Assembly (NCBI GenBank): GCA_023433615.1
Contig: JAEZCJ010000094.1
Span: 1-37,697, forward strand
Direction of reading: 5' to 3'
Source of the DNA: Bacillota bacterium
Lineage (GTDB): Bacteria; Bacillota; Bacilli; Paenibacillales; Paenibacillaceae
DNA length: 37,697 bases
In this document: positions 7,066-14,662 of the stretch, in pieces
How positions within the stretch are numbered: the first letter of the stretch is position 1
Layout: each line of letters starts with the position of its first letter
The notes under the pieces: model-generated
Database searches by the model: none
The model's input: the letters and a program-made list of their open reading frames with translations, nothing else
What the model was told of the DNA's origin: nothing
Program-made: the position numbers and the translations under genes

Positions 7066-8736
7066 TTAGCGGACTGCGCCGAACCAAGTCGTAATCGTCT
7101 TGCGTTGATGCGGTGGCGGCGGGGCGAGCTTCCCTTCATCGACTAGCCGCTTAAGCACGTAGGCGGTCAGTCTGCCGCCGTAGGCATTGAACTTGACCAT
7201 CAGCTCGATCTGCGGGTGCAGATGCTTCGGCTGCTTGCGAAGCGAGACCTCGAGCAGTCCATGGAACAGCTCGGCCAGCGGCTGCTTCAGCATGCCGCTT
7301 GCATCGGGAAGCGCCGCGCGCAGGCGGTCCAGCGTCCCGGACGAATCGCACCAGACCGCATTGCCGGAATAGCCGTCGCCGCGAGGATGGATGTAGCCGC
7401 GTTCGATCAAGAAGGAGTAGGCTTCCCGATTCGCTTCTTGATCGGGCAGCAGGCCGGTCATGAACTGCTGATACAACTCGGCATCGCGGTAGTGAAAATC
7501 GTTCCAATGCTGAAAGTCGCTCCAGTAAGTTGCCATTCGCCAGACATAGATCGATTGCCCGTTCTGCATGCGCGTCATCGGTCCGTTCGACCAGTAGGGA
7601 CGCGGGTCGAAGCTTACATTGCGCTCGCGATCGCCGCGGTCGACGGATGCCAGCGCAATGTACCTGCCGCCGTCCGGTCGAAAGGGAACAACAGCCTCGC
7701 GGGAAGGGGAATCGGGCGCCAAGCGGTCCGATTGGCGTTCCAGCTCCATCGGCAGCAGCGTCCACAACAGGAAGTTGAAGTCGCTCTCCGGATAATAGAC
7801 GCCGCTTGCGGCAATGGCTTCGTGAGCGTCCTGGAACAGCGTGCATAGATCGTCCGCGATCCGCGCGCTGCAGGCTTCGTACAACCGATGCGAGTCGTTG
7901 ATCTGCCGGTCGTCCAAGTCCCAGAAGATCGTATTGCTCTGGTAGCGGCCGGGCATCGTCTCGCTTAGATAAGCGTATTCCGCCAAATGCAGAACTTCGC
8001 TCTCAAGCAGCGTCGGCGGCACGCCGAGCTTCGCGGCGATTTCGTTGACCGTATGCGGCTTGTGGTAGGCGGCATAGACGATATTTTGCGCCAGCGGCCG
8101 GCCTAAGAAGTCCCCCGTCTCGCCCTTCTGCCCCGGACTGCCGGCATGACCCGTTCCGACCAACCGAATCGGATTCATGCCCAATGTTGCATCGTCGTGC
8201 ATTCGCTTCATTCCCTTCCTTAGCGCTAGTCGTGCATCATGCAAATGCCACTTGACGGTGCCGACCGGGAGGCCGAGCCTGCGCGCGATATCCGCTTGCT
8301 TCAGTCCCTCATAATAATGCATGATGACGACTCGGCGATGCATCTCGGACAAGTAGGCAATTTCCCGGCGCATCGTTCGCAGCGTCTCCGCTTCGATGAG
8401 CTGCTCGAGCGGCGGCGGGCTAAGCAGGGACTCCGGCCTGCTCTCCAGCGCTTGCTCCTGCATGCCGTTCAGCGCAATCGTCTGCGGGGCATTCAGACGC
8501 TTCTTCGTCCAGATCGCCCATACGTACTTCGCGATCGACCATACGTAGGCATCCAGATTGCGAACGTCATCCTTAGCGGGAAGCGAGCGCAGCAGCTGCA
8601 CCAGGATCTCTTGTGCGAGATCCTCGGCATCCTGCCGATGGGCGGTACGATTCAAGGCATAGCCAAAAATCGGTTTCCCGTACTCGCGTATGCGGTTCAT
8701 GCGTGCATCGGACGCTGTCTCGGCGCGATTGTTCAT
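7066..8736 (-). CDS. ECF-type RNA polymerase sigma factor with a ~375-residue C-terminal extension
   Basis: This is a 556-residue protein, while ordinary ECF sigma factors have about 160-200 residues. Residues 18-82 are sigma region 2 (DAEDLAQEILVQLL and the following AYVWSIAKYVW). Residues 115-178 are region 4, with the helix-turn-helix KQADIARRLGLPVGTVKWHL. After residue 180 comes an extension that no classical ECF factor has. It starts with a predicted winged-helix segment (about 215-262, HTVNEIAAKLGVPPTLLESE) and continues with a Trp/Tyr-rich region of unknown fold. No anti-sigma gene is adjacent. The nearest co-directional gene, ending 99 bp upstream, encodes the transporter/HEAT/cNMP protein. 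The extension may replace an anti-sigma factor as sensor, but that is inference. ATG 8736 has a modest GGGAG site 11 nt upstream. Met13 is an alternative start. Confidence 0.85.
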   Translation of the reverse strand: MNNRAETASDARMNRIREYGKPIFGYALNRTAHRQDAEDLAQEILVQLLRSLPAKDDVRNLDAYVWSIAKYVWAIWTKKRLNAPQTIALNGMQEQALESRPESLLSPPPLEQLIEAETLRTMRREIAYLSEMHRRVVIMHYYEGLKQADIARRLGLPVGTVKWHLHDARLALRKGMKRMHDDATLGMNPIRLVGTGHAGSPGQKGETGDFLGRPLAQNIVYAAYHKPHTVNEIAAKLGVPPTLLESEVLHLAEYAYLSETMPGRYQSNTIFWDLDDRQINDSHRLYEACSARIADDLCTLFQDAHEAIAASGVYYPESDFNFLLWTLLPMELERQSDRLAPDSPSREAVVPFRPDGGRYIALASVDRGDRERNVSFDPRPYWSNGPMTRMQNGQSIYVWRMATYWSDFQHWNDFHYRDAELYQQFMTGLLPDQEANREAYSFLIERGYIHPRGDGYSGNAVWCDSSGTLDRLRAALPDASGMLKQPLAELFHGLLEVSLRKQPKHLHPQIELMVKFNAYGGRLTAYVLKRLVDEGKLAPPPPHQRKTITTWFGAVR

Positions 8737-8835
8737 CTTCAGCTCGTCTCCCGAATCGTTCGAATATCGTTACCGTCAATGAATACGTGTATGGATAGCG
8801 CGAAAAGGTTGGGATTGTATCAAAAATGTAATGCG

Positions 8836-11800
8836 TTATTTCGTAACCATGGTCCTCGCTGCTGTCTCGCTGGCCTGCAAGCCGTGCAAGCGTTTCGCGA
8901 GAACGCGCATGAAGCGCTGCAGAATCTCGACGTTCGTGAAGCAGAAGGCGAGTACCTGGTCCTTATGCAGGCGAAGCAGCAGCGTTCGCGTGAGCGCGGT
9001 GCAATCGGCGGAACGCGGTCCGCTGTCGATGACGGCCATCTCCCCGAAGCATTCGCCCTCGGAGAGCCGCGCGATCGCATCGGGCCCCTTATGTACGCTG
9101 ACTTCGCCTTCGATGATTCCGTACATGGCATCGCCGAATTCGCCATCGCGGCAGATCGATTCGCCGGGCTCATACTCTGCTTCGTCGACCGCGCGTGCCA
9201 ATTCGACGATCTCTTCGAGCGACAGGTCGGCGAACAGCTCGATCTGCTGCAGCACGATTACGCGCCGAAGAATGGCTTCATCGGTATGCGCCAGCTCGGC
9301 CGAGGTCGATTGCAAGCGGGCGGAATCGCGTCCGGCTGCCGCGGGCGGAACCGACTCGCCGCGATCCAAGGCAAGCCGCAGCCTGCGAGACAGCAGCTTC
9401 ATCATCTCGACGGCGATGCCGGGCTGGCTCATCATCATGTCGTAGAAGTCGCTCGAGGTCAGCTCCCACGCTTGTACGCTGTCAAGCGCGCGAATCGTTG
9501 CCATTCGTACGCCTTCGCGGAGGAGAGCCATCTCGCCGACGCATTCATACGGACCCAGCTCGTTCAAGCGGCGTCCGCCTTGTTCCACGGCCACCCGGCC
9601 GCGATGCACGATCATCATCGATCTGCCGAGTTCTCCCTCGCGGATCAGGTCGCTGCCGGCTTCATAAGCTGCCGCCTTGAGCCGAGTCGCGATGATCGAC
9701 AATTCCCGGGATGAGAGCGAGTGGAGCAACGGTACTTGCTTCAACGCGGATACACGCGTCATATGCTCTCTCATCTGTTCCTCCGGTTCGTGCGAGCCTG
9801 CAAGATAACGAAGATTATCGACAAGCCATGTATCCGGCTGGTTCAGCAGCCACTGCATGGAGGCATCCGATTCCTCGGCACGGCGGGCGGACCGCACGAT
9901 AATGCGCGGAGCGGCGACCATCGCGGCCATCGCGGAGCGGAGCGAGCCTTGCAGCAGCTGGTCGAGGGCTTCTGCGGCGTTCGCTTGTCTGGCGCCGTCA
10001 CCCTCCTGCCAGTTATGGCCGATCATCCGGATCGTCTGTTCATCCTCCAGCAGCATCAGCCAGCCGAAGGCGCGCCGAGCCGCGCGGATGCGCAGCTCAT
10101 CGAGAATCTGCAGCACTTGTTCGGAATCGTTGCTCGGCTGAACCGCCGCTGCGTGCTCGGCGAACGCGGCATAGAGCTCGGTCTCGGCGAGGATGAACCG
10201 TTCCGCGTCTTCCCGCCGGATTTCGAGACGCTGTTTGTTCATGCGAACCAGACTTTCCAGCAAGCGATCCCGCTGATCGTAATCCGCGTCTTCATATCTA
10301 CCTGTGAGCAGGTCGAATGCCTGCTGCGTGCCGATCTGTTCGTAGACTTGATAGAGAGGCAGCGAGAGCTCTCTATCCGCTAGATATGGCTGCAATTGGG
10401 TCACGATGGCCTCGTCCTCGTAAGCCGCAAGGGCATCGATGGCGGAGCGGCGAGTATGGCTGTTAAGCAAGGAAGGCAGAATCGCCGGCACCAGCTGCGG
10501 CGCATGGAGCGTCGCGGCAGATTGCAGGGCGCGGTTGACGACGCGCGGGCTGTCGTCCTGCAGCAGCGCGAGCAGCGGCTTGTAGAAGCTCTGGATGCCG
10601 ATCGTCCCGAACAGCGATGCAATGGACATTCGTTCTTCCTCCATCGAGCTGTCGAGCAGCTGCTTCAGCTTGCCGACCGCTCGGAACATGCCTTCGACGC
10701 CGTAATATTTAATCAATGCTGCGATCGTTGCCGTCTGCACGTCCGTATCCGACTCTTCGAGATGAGCGGTCAAGGCGTCCAAGTCTTCTTCGCGGCCGTA
10801 TGCGGCAAGCGCAAGCAAAGCCTGGGTTTTCACGCGGGTATCGGAAGCATGGACCATCGAGCGCGTCAGCGATTCCAGCTCCGGCGGCGTCAGGCGCGCG
10901 ATATCCGCAAGCGCGGCAGCGCGGACTTCTGCCGAGTCGTGCTTAAGAAGTGCCGGCAGCTGCCCGGCAAGATCGAAGAAGTCCAAGCCGCGAAGAATGC
11001 TAAGCGCGTAGAGCACTTGCCGCGGGTCGGGATTGGCCAGCGCGTCCGTCAGCACGCGAAGGCTGGCCGTGTCCATGAAATTCAGCTCGGACCGCTCCAG
11101 CGAAGCGCTGCCGGATCGCAAGCTCTCCATCAGCGTGACCATATAGGCTTTCTTGACCTTGAAGGCAGAGAAGATGGCGATTCCAAGCAGGATGAGGACG
11201 ATATAGCTGAGCTGCTCGACTGCGAGCAGCTGCGTGAACAACAGCAGGCAGACGGCAGCCAGACCTTTGGCGCCGTTCCGGACGATGCCGTCCATGAAGC
11301 CCTTCGCCTTCGCGCGCCATTCTTGCCGAATCGGGAACATGATGAATTGCGATACCGAAGCATACAAGGTATCGCCCACGACCTTGTCGCTGCCCTTCAA
11401 TACGACGGCCATGCCGAGCACGGGCAGCGCCAGCAAGCCGAAGCTTCCGGTCGCGAGCACGATCGGGAAGACGAGCAGCGCGGTTATGACGCCGAACTTC
11501 GCCATGACCCGTCCGGATACGAGCAGTTGTACGAGCAGGGCGACCACGCCGGAGAACCCGAGGAACATCCCCATGAAGCCTGCGAGCTCGTCGTTTTGCA
11601 GCGTATCGCGCAGAATCGCCTTGAACTGATAGTCGATGAGCGTCAGCGAAAGCACGAGCGCCGCGGAGAGAATAGCCATATATTTCAGATGAGGGACATT
11701 GCGGAACAGTCCGGAGGCTTGGCGTCGATCCGGCGTGCCGGCAATCTGGCCTGTGCCCGAACCCGGCGAAGCCGGCGTGTTCTGCCGCAGCAGAATGAGG

Positions 11801-12357
11801 AAAACGGCTAGCGCAAGCAATTGGAAGATCGCATAGGCGTAAATGAGATTCGGCGTTCCGATGAGCGGAGCCGCAAGCCTGATGCCGAAGCCGCTCAAGA
11901 TGCCGCCGACAATGCCGCCGCTGCCGACGATGCCGATCATCCGCTTCGCCTTGCGCTGATCCATGATCGAAGTCGCGAACTGCCAGAAGCATACGATCAT
12001 GAGAAAGTTGAAAACGTCATATCCGATATAGATGACGGGGAGCACCCAGCGAAGCTCCAGGCCGACCCCGATTCGGGATAGCAGCACGAGCAGGCTGATG
12101 CTGGGAATAAGCGCCAGAATAAGCTGATGCAGACGTACCTTATGGACATACCGTTGAAAAAGAATGCCTGCCGCGATCATGACGAGGGCTTGAGGGAGAT
12201 ACATGGCGGAGAGCGCCGAATTGTCGAAATTGCTGAGGAAGAGCGTATCGGCTGCCGTTCTCCCGATGGCGGACGCCGCCGTTACGAAAAATAAATACGC
12301 GAGAAGCAGCAGGGCCTTGCGAAGCTCTCCTGCGTTCTCGTTTGTCCATCCATTCAT
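8836..12357 (-). CDS. nucleotide-transporter-like membrane protein fused to HEAT repeats and two cyclic-nucleotide-binding domains
   Basis: This protein has 1173 residues. About residues 12-400 contain roughly ten to twelve hydrophobic helices. They resemble the ATP/ADP antiporter-like (Npt/Ntt, MFS-related) family, including RKAKRMIGIVGSGGIVGGI near 135-153. Residues 430-700 are alpha-helical repeats of HEAT type (DDSPRVVNRALQSAATL, SAEVRAAALADIARL). Two CAP-type cNMP domains follow, at about 869-998 (GEMALLREGVRMATI) and 1036-1160 (GEMAVIDSGPRSADC). Both keep the Gly-Glu and Arg of the phosphate-binding cassette, so cyclic nucleotide binding is plausible. The ligand and any transported substrate are unknown. 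The start at 12357 has GGGGG 8 nt upstream. The gene lies upstream of and co-directional with the ECF sigma factor and is divergent from an unknown anchored protein. Confidence 0.82.
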   Translation of the reverse strand: MNGWTNENAGELRKALLLLAYLFFVTAASAIGRTAADTLFLSNFDNSALSAMYLPQALVMIAAGILFQRYVHKVRLHQLILALIPSISLLVLLSRIGVGLELRWVLPVIYIGYDVFNFLMIVCFWQFATSIMDQRKAKRMIGIVGSGGIVGGILSGFGIRLAAPLIGTPNLIYAYAIFQLLALAVFLILLRQNTPASPGSGTGQIAGTPDRRQASGLFRNVPHLKYMAILSAALVLSLTLIDYQFKAILRDTLQNDELAGFMGMFLGFSGVVALLVQLLVSGRVMAKFGVITALLVFPIVLATGSFGLLALPVLGMAVVLKGSDKVVGDTLYASVSQFIMFPIRQEWRAKAKGFMDGIVRNGAKGLAAVCLLLFTQLLAVEQLSYIVLILLGIAIFSAFKVKKAYMVTLMESLRSGSASLERSELNFMDTASLRVLTDALANPDPRQVLYALSILRGLDFFDLAGQLPALLKHDSAEVRAAALADIARLTPPELESLTRSMVHASDTRVKTQALLALAAYGREEDLDALTAHLEESDTDVQTATIAALIKYYGVEGMFRAVGKLKQLLDSSMEEERMSIASLFGTIGIQSFYKPLLALLQDDSPRVVNRALQSAATLHAPQLVPAILPSLLNSHTRRSAIDALAAYEDEAIVTQLQPYLADRELSLPLYQVYEQIGTQQAFDLLTGRYEDADYDQRDRLLESLVRMNKQRLEIRREDAERFILAETELYAAFAEHAAAVQPSNDSEQVLQILDELRIRAARRAFGWLMLLEDEQTIRMIGHNWQEGDGARQANAAEALDQLLQGSLRSAMAAMVAAPRIIVRSARRAEESDASMQWLLNQPDTWLVDNLRYLAGSHEPEEQMREHMTRVSALKQVPLLHSLSSRELSIIATRLKAAAYEAGSDLIREGELGRSMMIVHRGRVAVEQGGRRLNELGPYECVGEMALLREGVRMATIRALDSVQAWELTSSDFYDMMMSQPGIAVEMMKLLSRRLRLALDRGESVPPAAAGRDSARLQSTSAELAHTDEAILRRVIVLQQIELFADLSLEEIVELARAVDEAEYEPGESICRDGEFGDAMYGIIEGEVSVHKGPDAIARLSEGECFGEMAVIDSGPRSADCTALTRTLLLRLHKDQVLAFCFTNVEILQRFMRVLAKRLHGLQASETAARTMVTK

Positions 12358-12381
12358 GCGGTAAACCCCCGTCTGATTTGT

Positions 12382-12432
12382 CTAGAATTCTAGCGGCACT
12401 TGTGGGAAGATGGCAGTAATACTAGAATTCTA
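12382..12432. promoter_or_regulatory. paired CTAGAATTCTA palindromes in a divergent promoter region
   Basis: CTAGAATTCTAG (12382-12393, perfect 12-bp palindrome) and CTAGAATTCTA (12422-12432) are identical over 11 bp and start exactly 40 bp apart, close to four helical turns. They sit in the 136-bp gap between the divergent transporter/cNMP gene and the unknown anchored-protein gene. Each contains TAGAAT, which resembles a -10 box in both directions, but no convincing -35 is seen at the right distance. An operator for a dimeric regulator acting at two sites is the simplest reading. Confidence 0.5.
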
Positions 12433-12493
12433 TCCGATCGAAGTCCATTCGACAAATTTCCCGGGGAATATTATGCAGCCAGGAGGGATGCAG

Positions 12494-13579
12494 ATGACTG
12501 GAATCCGGAAGCCGAAGCGTCTCGCGCCGTGGTTGGCCGCCGTCGGAATGGCAGTTGCCGCGATTCTTGCGTATTGGTTCTATTGGGATCGCGAGCTGAT
12601 CGAAGGCGTGCGCTTGAATCCGTACCAAGCGGACGAGATTATGATCGTTCGCAGAGACGGGGACATTCTTCAAGAAGAAATCATTCATATCCGCAACAAA
12701 GCTTGGATTCGCGAGATCCTCGGTGTGGTGGGAGAGTCGGCCTATAGAGGAGAGATCGATCCTGCCGATCGCGGAGGCCTGTTCGGGCGTCCGAGCTATA
12801 TCTACGTGTTCGATGGGCAGTACCAGAAGCTGACGGCAGAGGTTTATCCGATGCCGATTGGGGATGCTATCGAGTCCGAAGCGGGGATGCTGGTAGAAGG
12901 CCGTTACTTATACGAGACTTCCTACGCTTTGCAAGACCTGCTCAAGATGGAACTTTCCGAATTCATGGAGAGGGGAAAGGGCGTCGAGATCGAGCTGGAT
13001 AGCTGGCGTCCAATCGTCATTCTGGACGGCCAAGTGCTTACTTCCTACTTCATGGGCGATGATTGGGCGCCGAACCAGTTGATGGAGGAAGTTGCCGCGG
13101 TATCACGGTCGTTGCCGGACAACATTCGATATGCGGAGCCTGGCGATATAACCGGATTGCTGACCGAGGGTGCGGGGACTTACGATGAAGGAACGCCGAT
13201 ATATGAAGCGGAGGGACAATATTTCATCCGGAACGATAAAGAATCCGACCTGTGGAACATGCTGCTGCCGGAAGGCGAGGGTGCGCATCGAATCGATCAA
13301 GGCCGAGAAGGCGAGGTGCAGTATTGGGAATCGTATTCCTCCAGACGCTATTACGTGGTCGAGACCGCTGGCGGTCTCGAGGTATTCGCGGCGCAAGACC
13401 CGACAGCGACTGAGAACTGCACGCTCGTGTGGGATGAGCACGCAAGACTGTTCCGCTCGCCATGCTCGGTTGCCACGTACAGCATGGACGGGCAGCCATC
13501 TGAGCCAGGTGCACTTCCTATGAAGCGATGGCCGTCCCGCGATTGGGACGGCGTGCTGCTGTATTCGTATGCAGAGTGA
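12494..13579 (+). CDS. uncharacterised membrane-anchored extracellular protein
   Basis: No family is recognised. The 361-residue product has a basic N-terminus and one hydrophobic helix (about residues 11-30, APWLAAVGMAVAAILAYWFY), then a soluble, acidic region with many Tyr, Asp and Glu and no further membrane segment. It is thus probably a type II membrane protein facing outward. The ATG at 12494 is chosen because AGGAGGG (12481-12487) lies 6 nt before it. ATG 12488 is too close to that site. It is divergent from the transporter/cNMP gene and shares its palindrome-bearing control region. It converges with the cysteine-rich membrane protein gene with an 11-bp gap. Functional linkage with the sigma factor locus is possible but unproven. 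Confidence 0.75.
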   Translation: MTGIRKPKRLAPWLAAVGMAVAAILAYWFYWDRELIEGVRLNPYQADEIMIVRRDGDILQEEIIHIRNKAWIREILGVVGESAYRGEIDPADRGGLFGRPSYIYVFDGQYQKLTAEVYPMPIGDAIESEAGMLVEGRYLYETSYALQDLLKMELSEFMERGKGVEIELDSWRPIVILDGQVLTSYFMGDDWAPNQLMEEVAAVSRSLPDNIRYAEPGDITGLLTEGAGTYDEGTPIYEAEGQYFIRNDKESDLWNMLLPEGEGAHRIDQGREGEVQYWESYSSRRYYVVETAGGLEVFAAQDPTATENCTLVWDEHARLFRSPCSVATYSMDGQPSEPGALPMKRWPSRDWDGVLLYSYAE

Positions 13580-13590
13580 CAAGGGCGACA

Positions 13591-13836
13591 TCATTGGGCG
13601 CAAGAGCTGCAGCCGCATCCCGTCTTCTTGCAGGCAGCCGCATTCGATTGCCGCCTCCGATGATTGATCATGACACCGACGATGGCTAATGTAAGCGCCA
13701 TGCCAGCTACGATCAAGGGGTCGAACAAAATGGATGAGATGCCGAGTGCCGCCGCACCGCCGATCAGCGGAATTGCGCAGCATAACGCGCATGCGCCCAG
13801 CAAGCCGAGTCCTGCAAGCCAATCTTTCTTATTCAT
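13591..13836 (-). CDS. small cysteine-rich membrane protein, probable metal/thiol-reactive ion transporter
   Basis: This 81-residue protein has two hydrophobic helices (about 7-30 and 36-57) and a short C-terminal tail. The first helix carries Cys16, Cys19 and Cys20 (CALCC), and the tail carries Cys69, Cys73, Cys75 and Cys78 (CKKTGCGCSSC). Vicinal cysteines in a first helix plus a cysteine tail recall the small mercury transport proteins MerT/MerF, but the sequence is not clearly one of them. The start at 13836 has GGAGGG 8 nt upstream. Two earlier in-frame starts (13842 GTG-adjacent ATG and GTG 13845) overlap that site. It is transcribed divergently from a MerR-type regulator, from a promoter with the 19-bp spacer typical of MerR-activated genes. 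The metal or oxidant that induces it is unknown. Confidence 0.72.
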   Translation of the reverse strand: MNKKDWLAGLGLLGACALCCAIPLIGGAAALGISSILFDPLIVAGMALTLAIVGVMINHRRRQSNAAACKKTGCGCSSCAQ

Positions 13837-13868
13837 TCCCATCACCCTCCACGATAAGTTATAATCAG

Positions 13869-13899
13869 AGCATACAACTTAAAGTGAACTTTAAGTCAA
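13869..13899 (-). promoter_or_regulatory. MerR-type activated promoter with dyad operator in a 19-bp spacer
   Basis: On the minus strand, -35 TTGACT (plus 13894-13899) and -10 TATGCT (plus 13869-13874) are 19 bp apart. That is longer than the normal 17 and characteristic of promoters that MerR proteins untwist to activate. A perfect inverted repeat ACTTAAAG-TGAA-CTTTAAGT (13877-13896) covers most of the spacer. It drives the cysteine-rich membrane protein gene. The regulator's own divergent start lies 16 bp beyond the dyad, so autoregulation is likely. Confidence 0.85.
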
Positions 13900-13911
13900 G
13901 AGGTGATGAGG

Positions 13912-14307
13912 ATGGCCGAGCTCAGCATCGGGCAATTCGCGGCAAGAGCGGAACTGAACGCGTCGACGCTGCGGTACTACGAGTCTATCGGCCTGCTGCC
14001 CGTTCCCAAGCGGGTTAACGGCCAACGCAGGTATGGGGAGAGTCTGCTTGACCGCGTCCACTTCATTAAGATCGCGCAGCAGACCGGATTCAGCATTCAG
14101 GAAATCGCCGTGCTGCTGGAGGGCTTCGAAGCGGGGGAATCGCTGTCGGAAGCATGGGAACAGATGGCGAAGCGGAAGCGAACCGAGCTGGAAGAGCGGA
14201 AGAGGCAGATCAATTCCATGATCACGATCTTGGATAACGGGATCAGCTGCAAATGCCTGTCTTGGACGGAATGTTTGGAAAAGATCGAAAATACGGGTTC
14301 GTGTTAG
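13912..14307 (+). CDS. MerR-family transcriptional regulator with SoxR-like cysteine cluster
   Basis: This 131-residue regulator has an N-terminal winged helix-turn-helix (residues 3-40: SIGQFAARAELNASTLRYYE, then GLLPVPKRVNGQRRY), a dimerisation helix (about 80-110) and a C-terminal sensor loop. The loop reads GISCKCLSWTEC, giving Cys113-x-Cys115-x5-Cys121, plus a final Cys131. This resembles the 2Fe-2S loop of SoxR (C-x2-C-x-C-x5-C), but the first cysteine is Gly110. It may therefore bind a metal ion with three thiols or use Cys131. The ATG at 13912 has AGAGGTG 6-7 nt upstream. It faces a perfect dyad in the divergent promoter and is followed 16 bp later by a broken ynfA-like gene. Confidence 0.88.
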   Translation: MAELSIGQFAARAELNASTLRYYESIGLLPVPKRVNGQRRYGESLLDRVHFIKIAQQTGFSIQEIAVLLEGFEAGESLSEAWEQMAKRKRTELEERKRQINSMITILDNGISCKCLSWTECLEKIENTGSC

Positions 14308-14323
14308 GAGATTAAAGTTCGTT

Positions 14324-14651
14324 ATGCTAACGGCAATCATCGTATTCCTACTCGCCGGATTGGCGGAGATCGGAGGCGGGTACCTGGTCTGGCTATGGGC
14401 TCCGGGAAGCGAAGCCCATGTGGTACGGGGCGCTCGGCAGCGTCATTCTGATCGTGTACGGCATCCTGCCGACGCTTCAGAGCTTCCCGTCGTTCGGACG
14501 CGTCTATGCCGCGTACGGCGGGGTATTCGTCGTTCTCGCCGTGCTATGGGGATGGCTCGTCGACAAGAAGACACCTGACCTATACGACTGGTTAGGTGCC
14601 TGCATCTGTTTAGTCGGCGTAGCCGTCATGCTATGGGCTCCGCGAGGTTAA
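14324..14651 (+). pseudogene. YnfA/UPF0060-family small membrane protein, frameshifted
   Basis: The first frame encodes MLTAIIVFLLAGLAEIGGGY and LVWLW, a good UPF0060 start. It then loses homology. A second frame from about 14400 continues with LREAKPMWYGALGSVILIVY through to WLGACICLVGVAVMLWAPRG. Removing one G from the GGG run at 14397-14399 would join them into a 108-residue protein, the usual length for this four-helix family. The break is either a real mutation or a sequence error. UPF0060 proteins are small membrane proteins of unclear function, loosely compared with small drug exporters. It sits 16 bp behind the MerR-type regulator, so it was probably part of that regulon. Confidence 0.8.
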
Positions 14652-14662
14652 CGACGTGAGAA

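Noticed and set aside
8765..8805. Possible ECF autoregulatory promoter (AACCTTTT ... CGTATT) before the sigma factor gene
   Set aside because: The AAC to CGT spacing is about 20 nt instead of the usual 16-17, so it is not a convincing ECF promoter.
8239..9714. Long open frames opposite the sigma factor and cNMP/HEAT genes (also 10396-11811)
   Set aside because: They lie antisense to well-supported genes, have no ribosome site and arise from GC-rich codon use; the translations are Arg/His/Gln-rich without domains.
14324..14578. 84-codon frame read as an intact gene
   Set aside because: Only the first 25 residues match UPF0060; the remainder is an out-of-frame Arg-rich tail, so the gene is called a frameshifted pseudogene.
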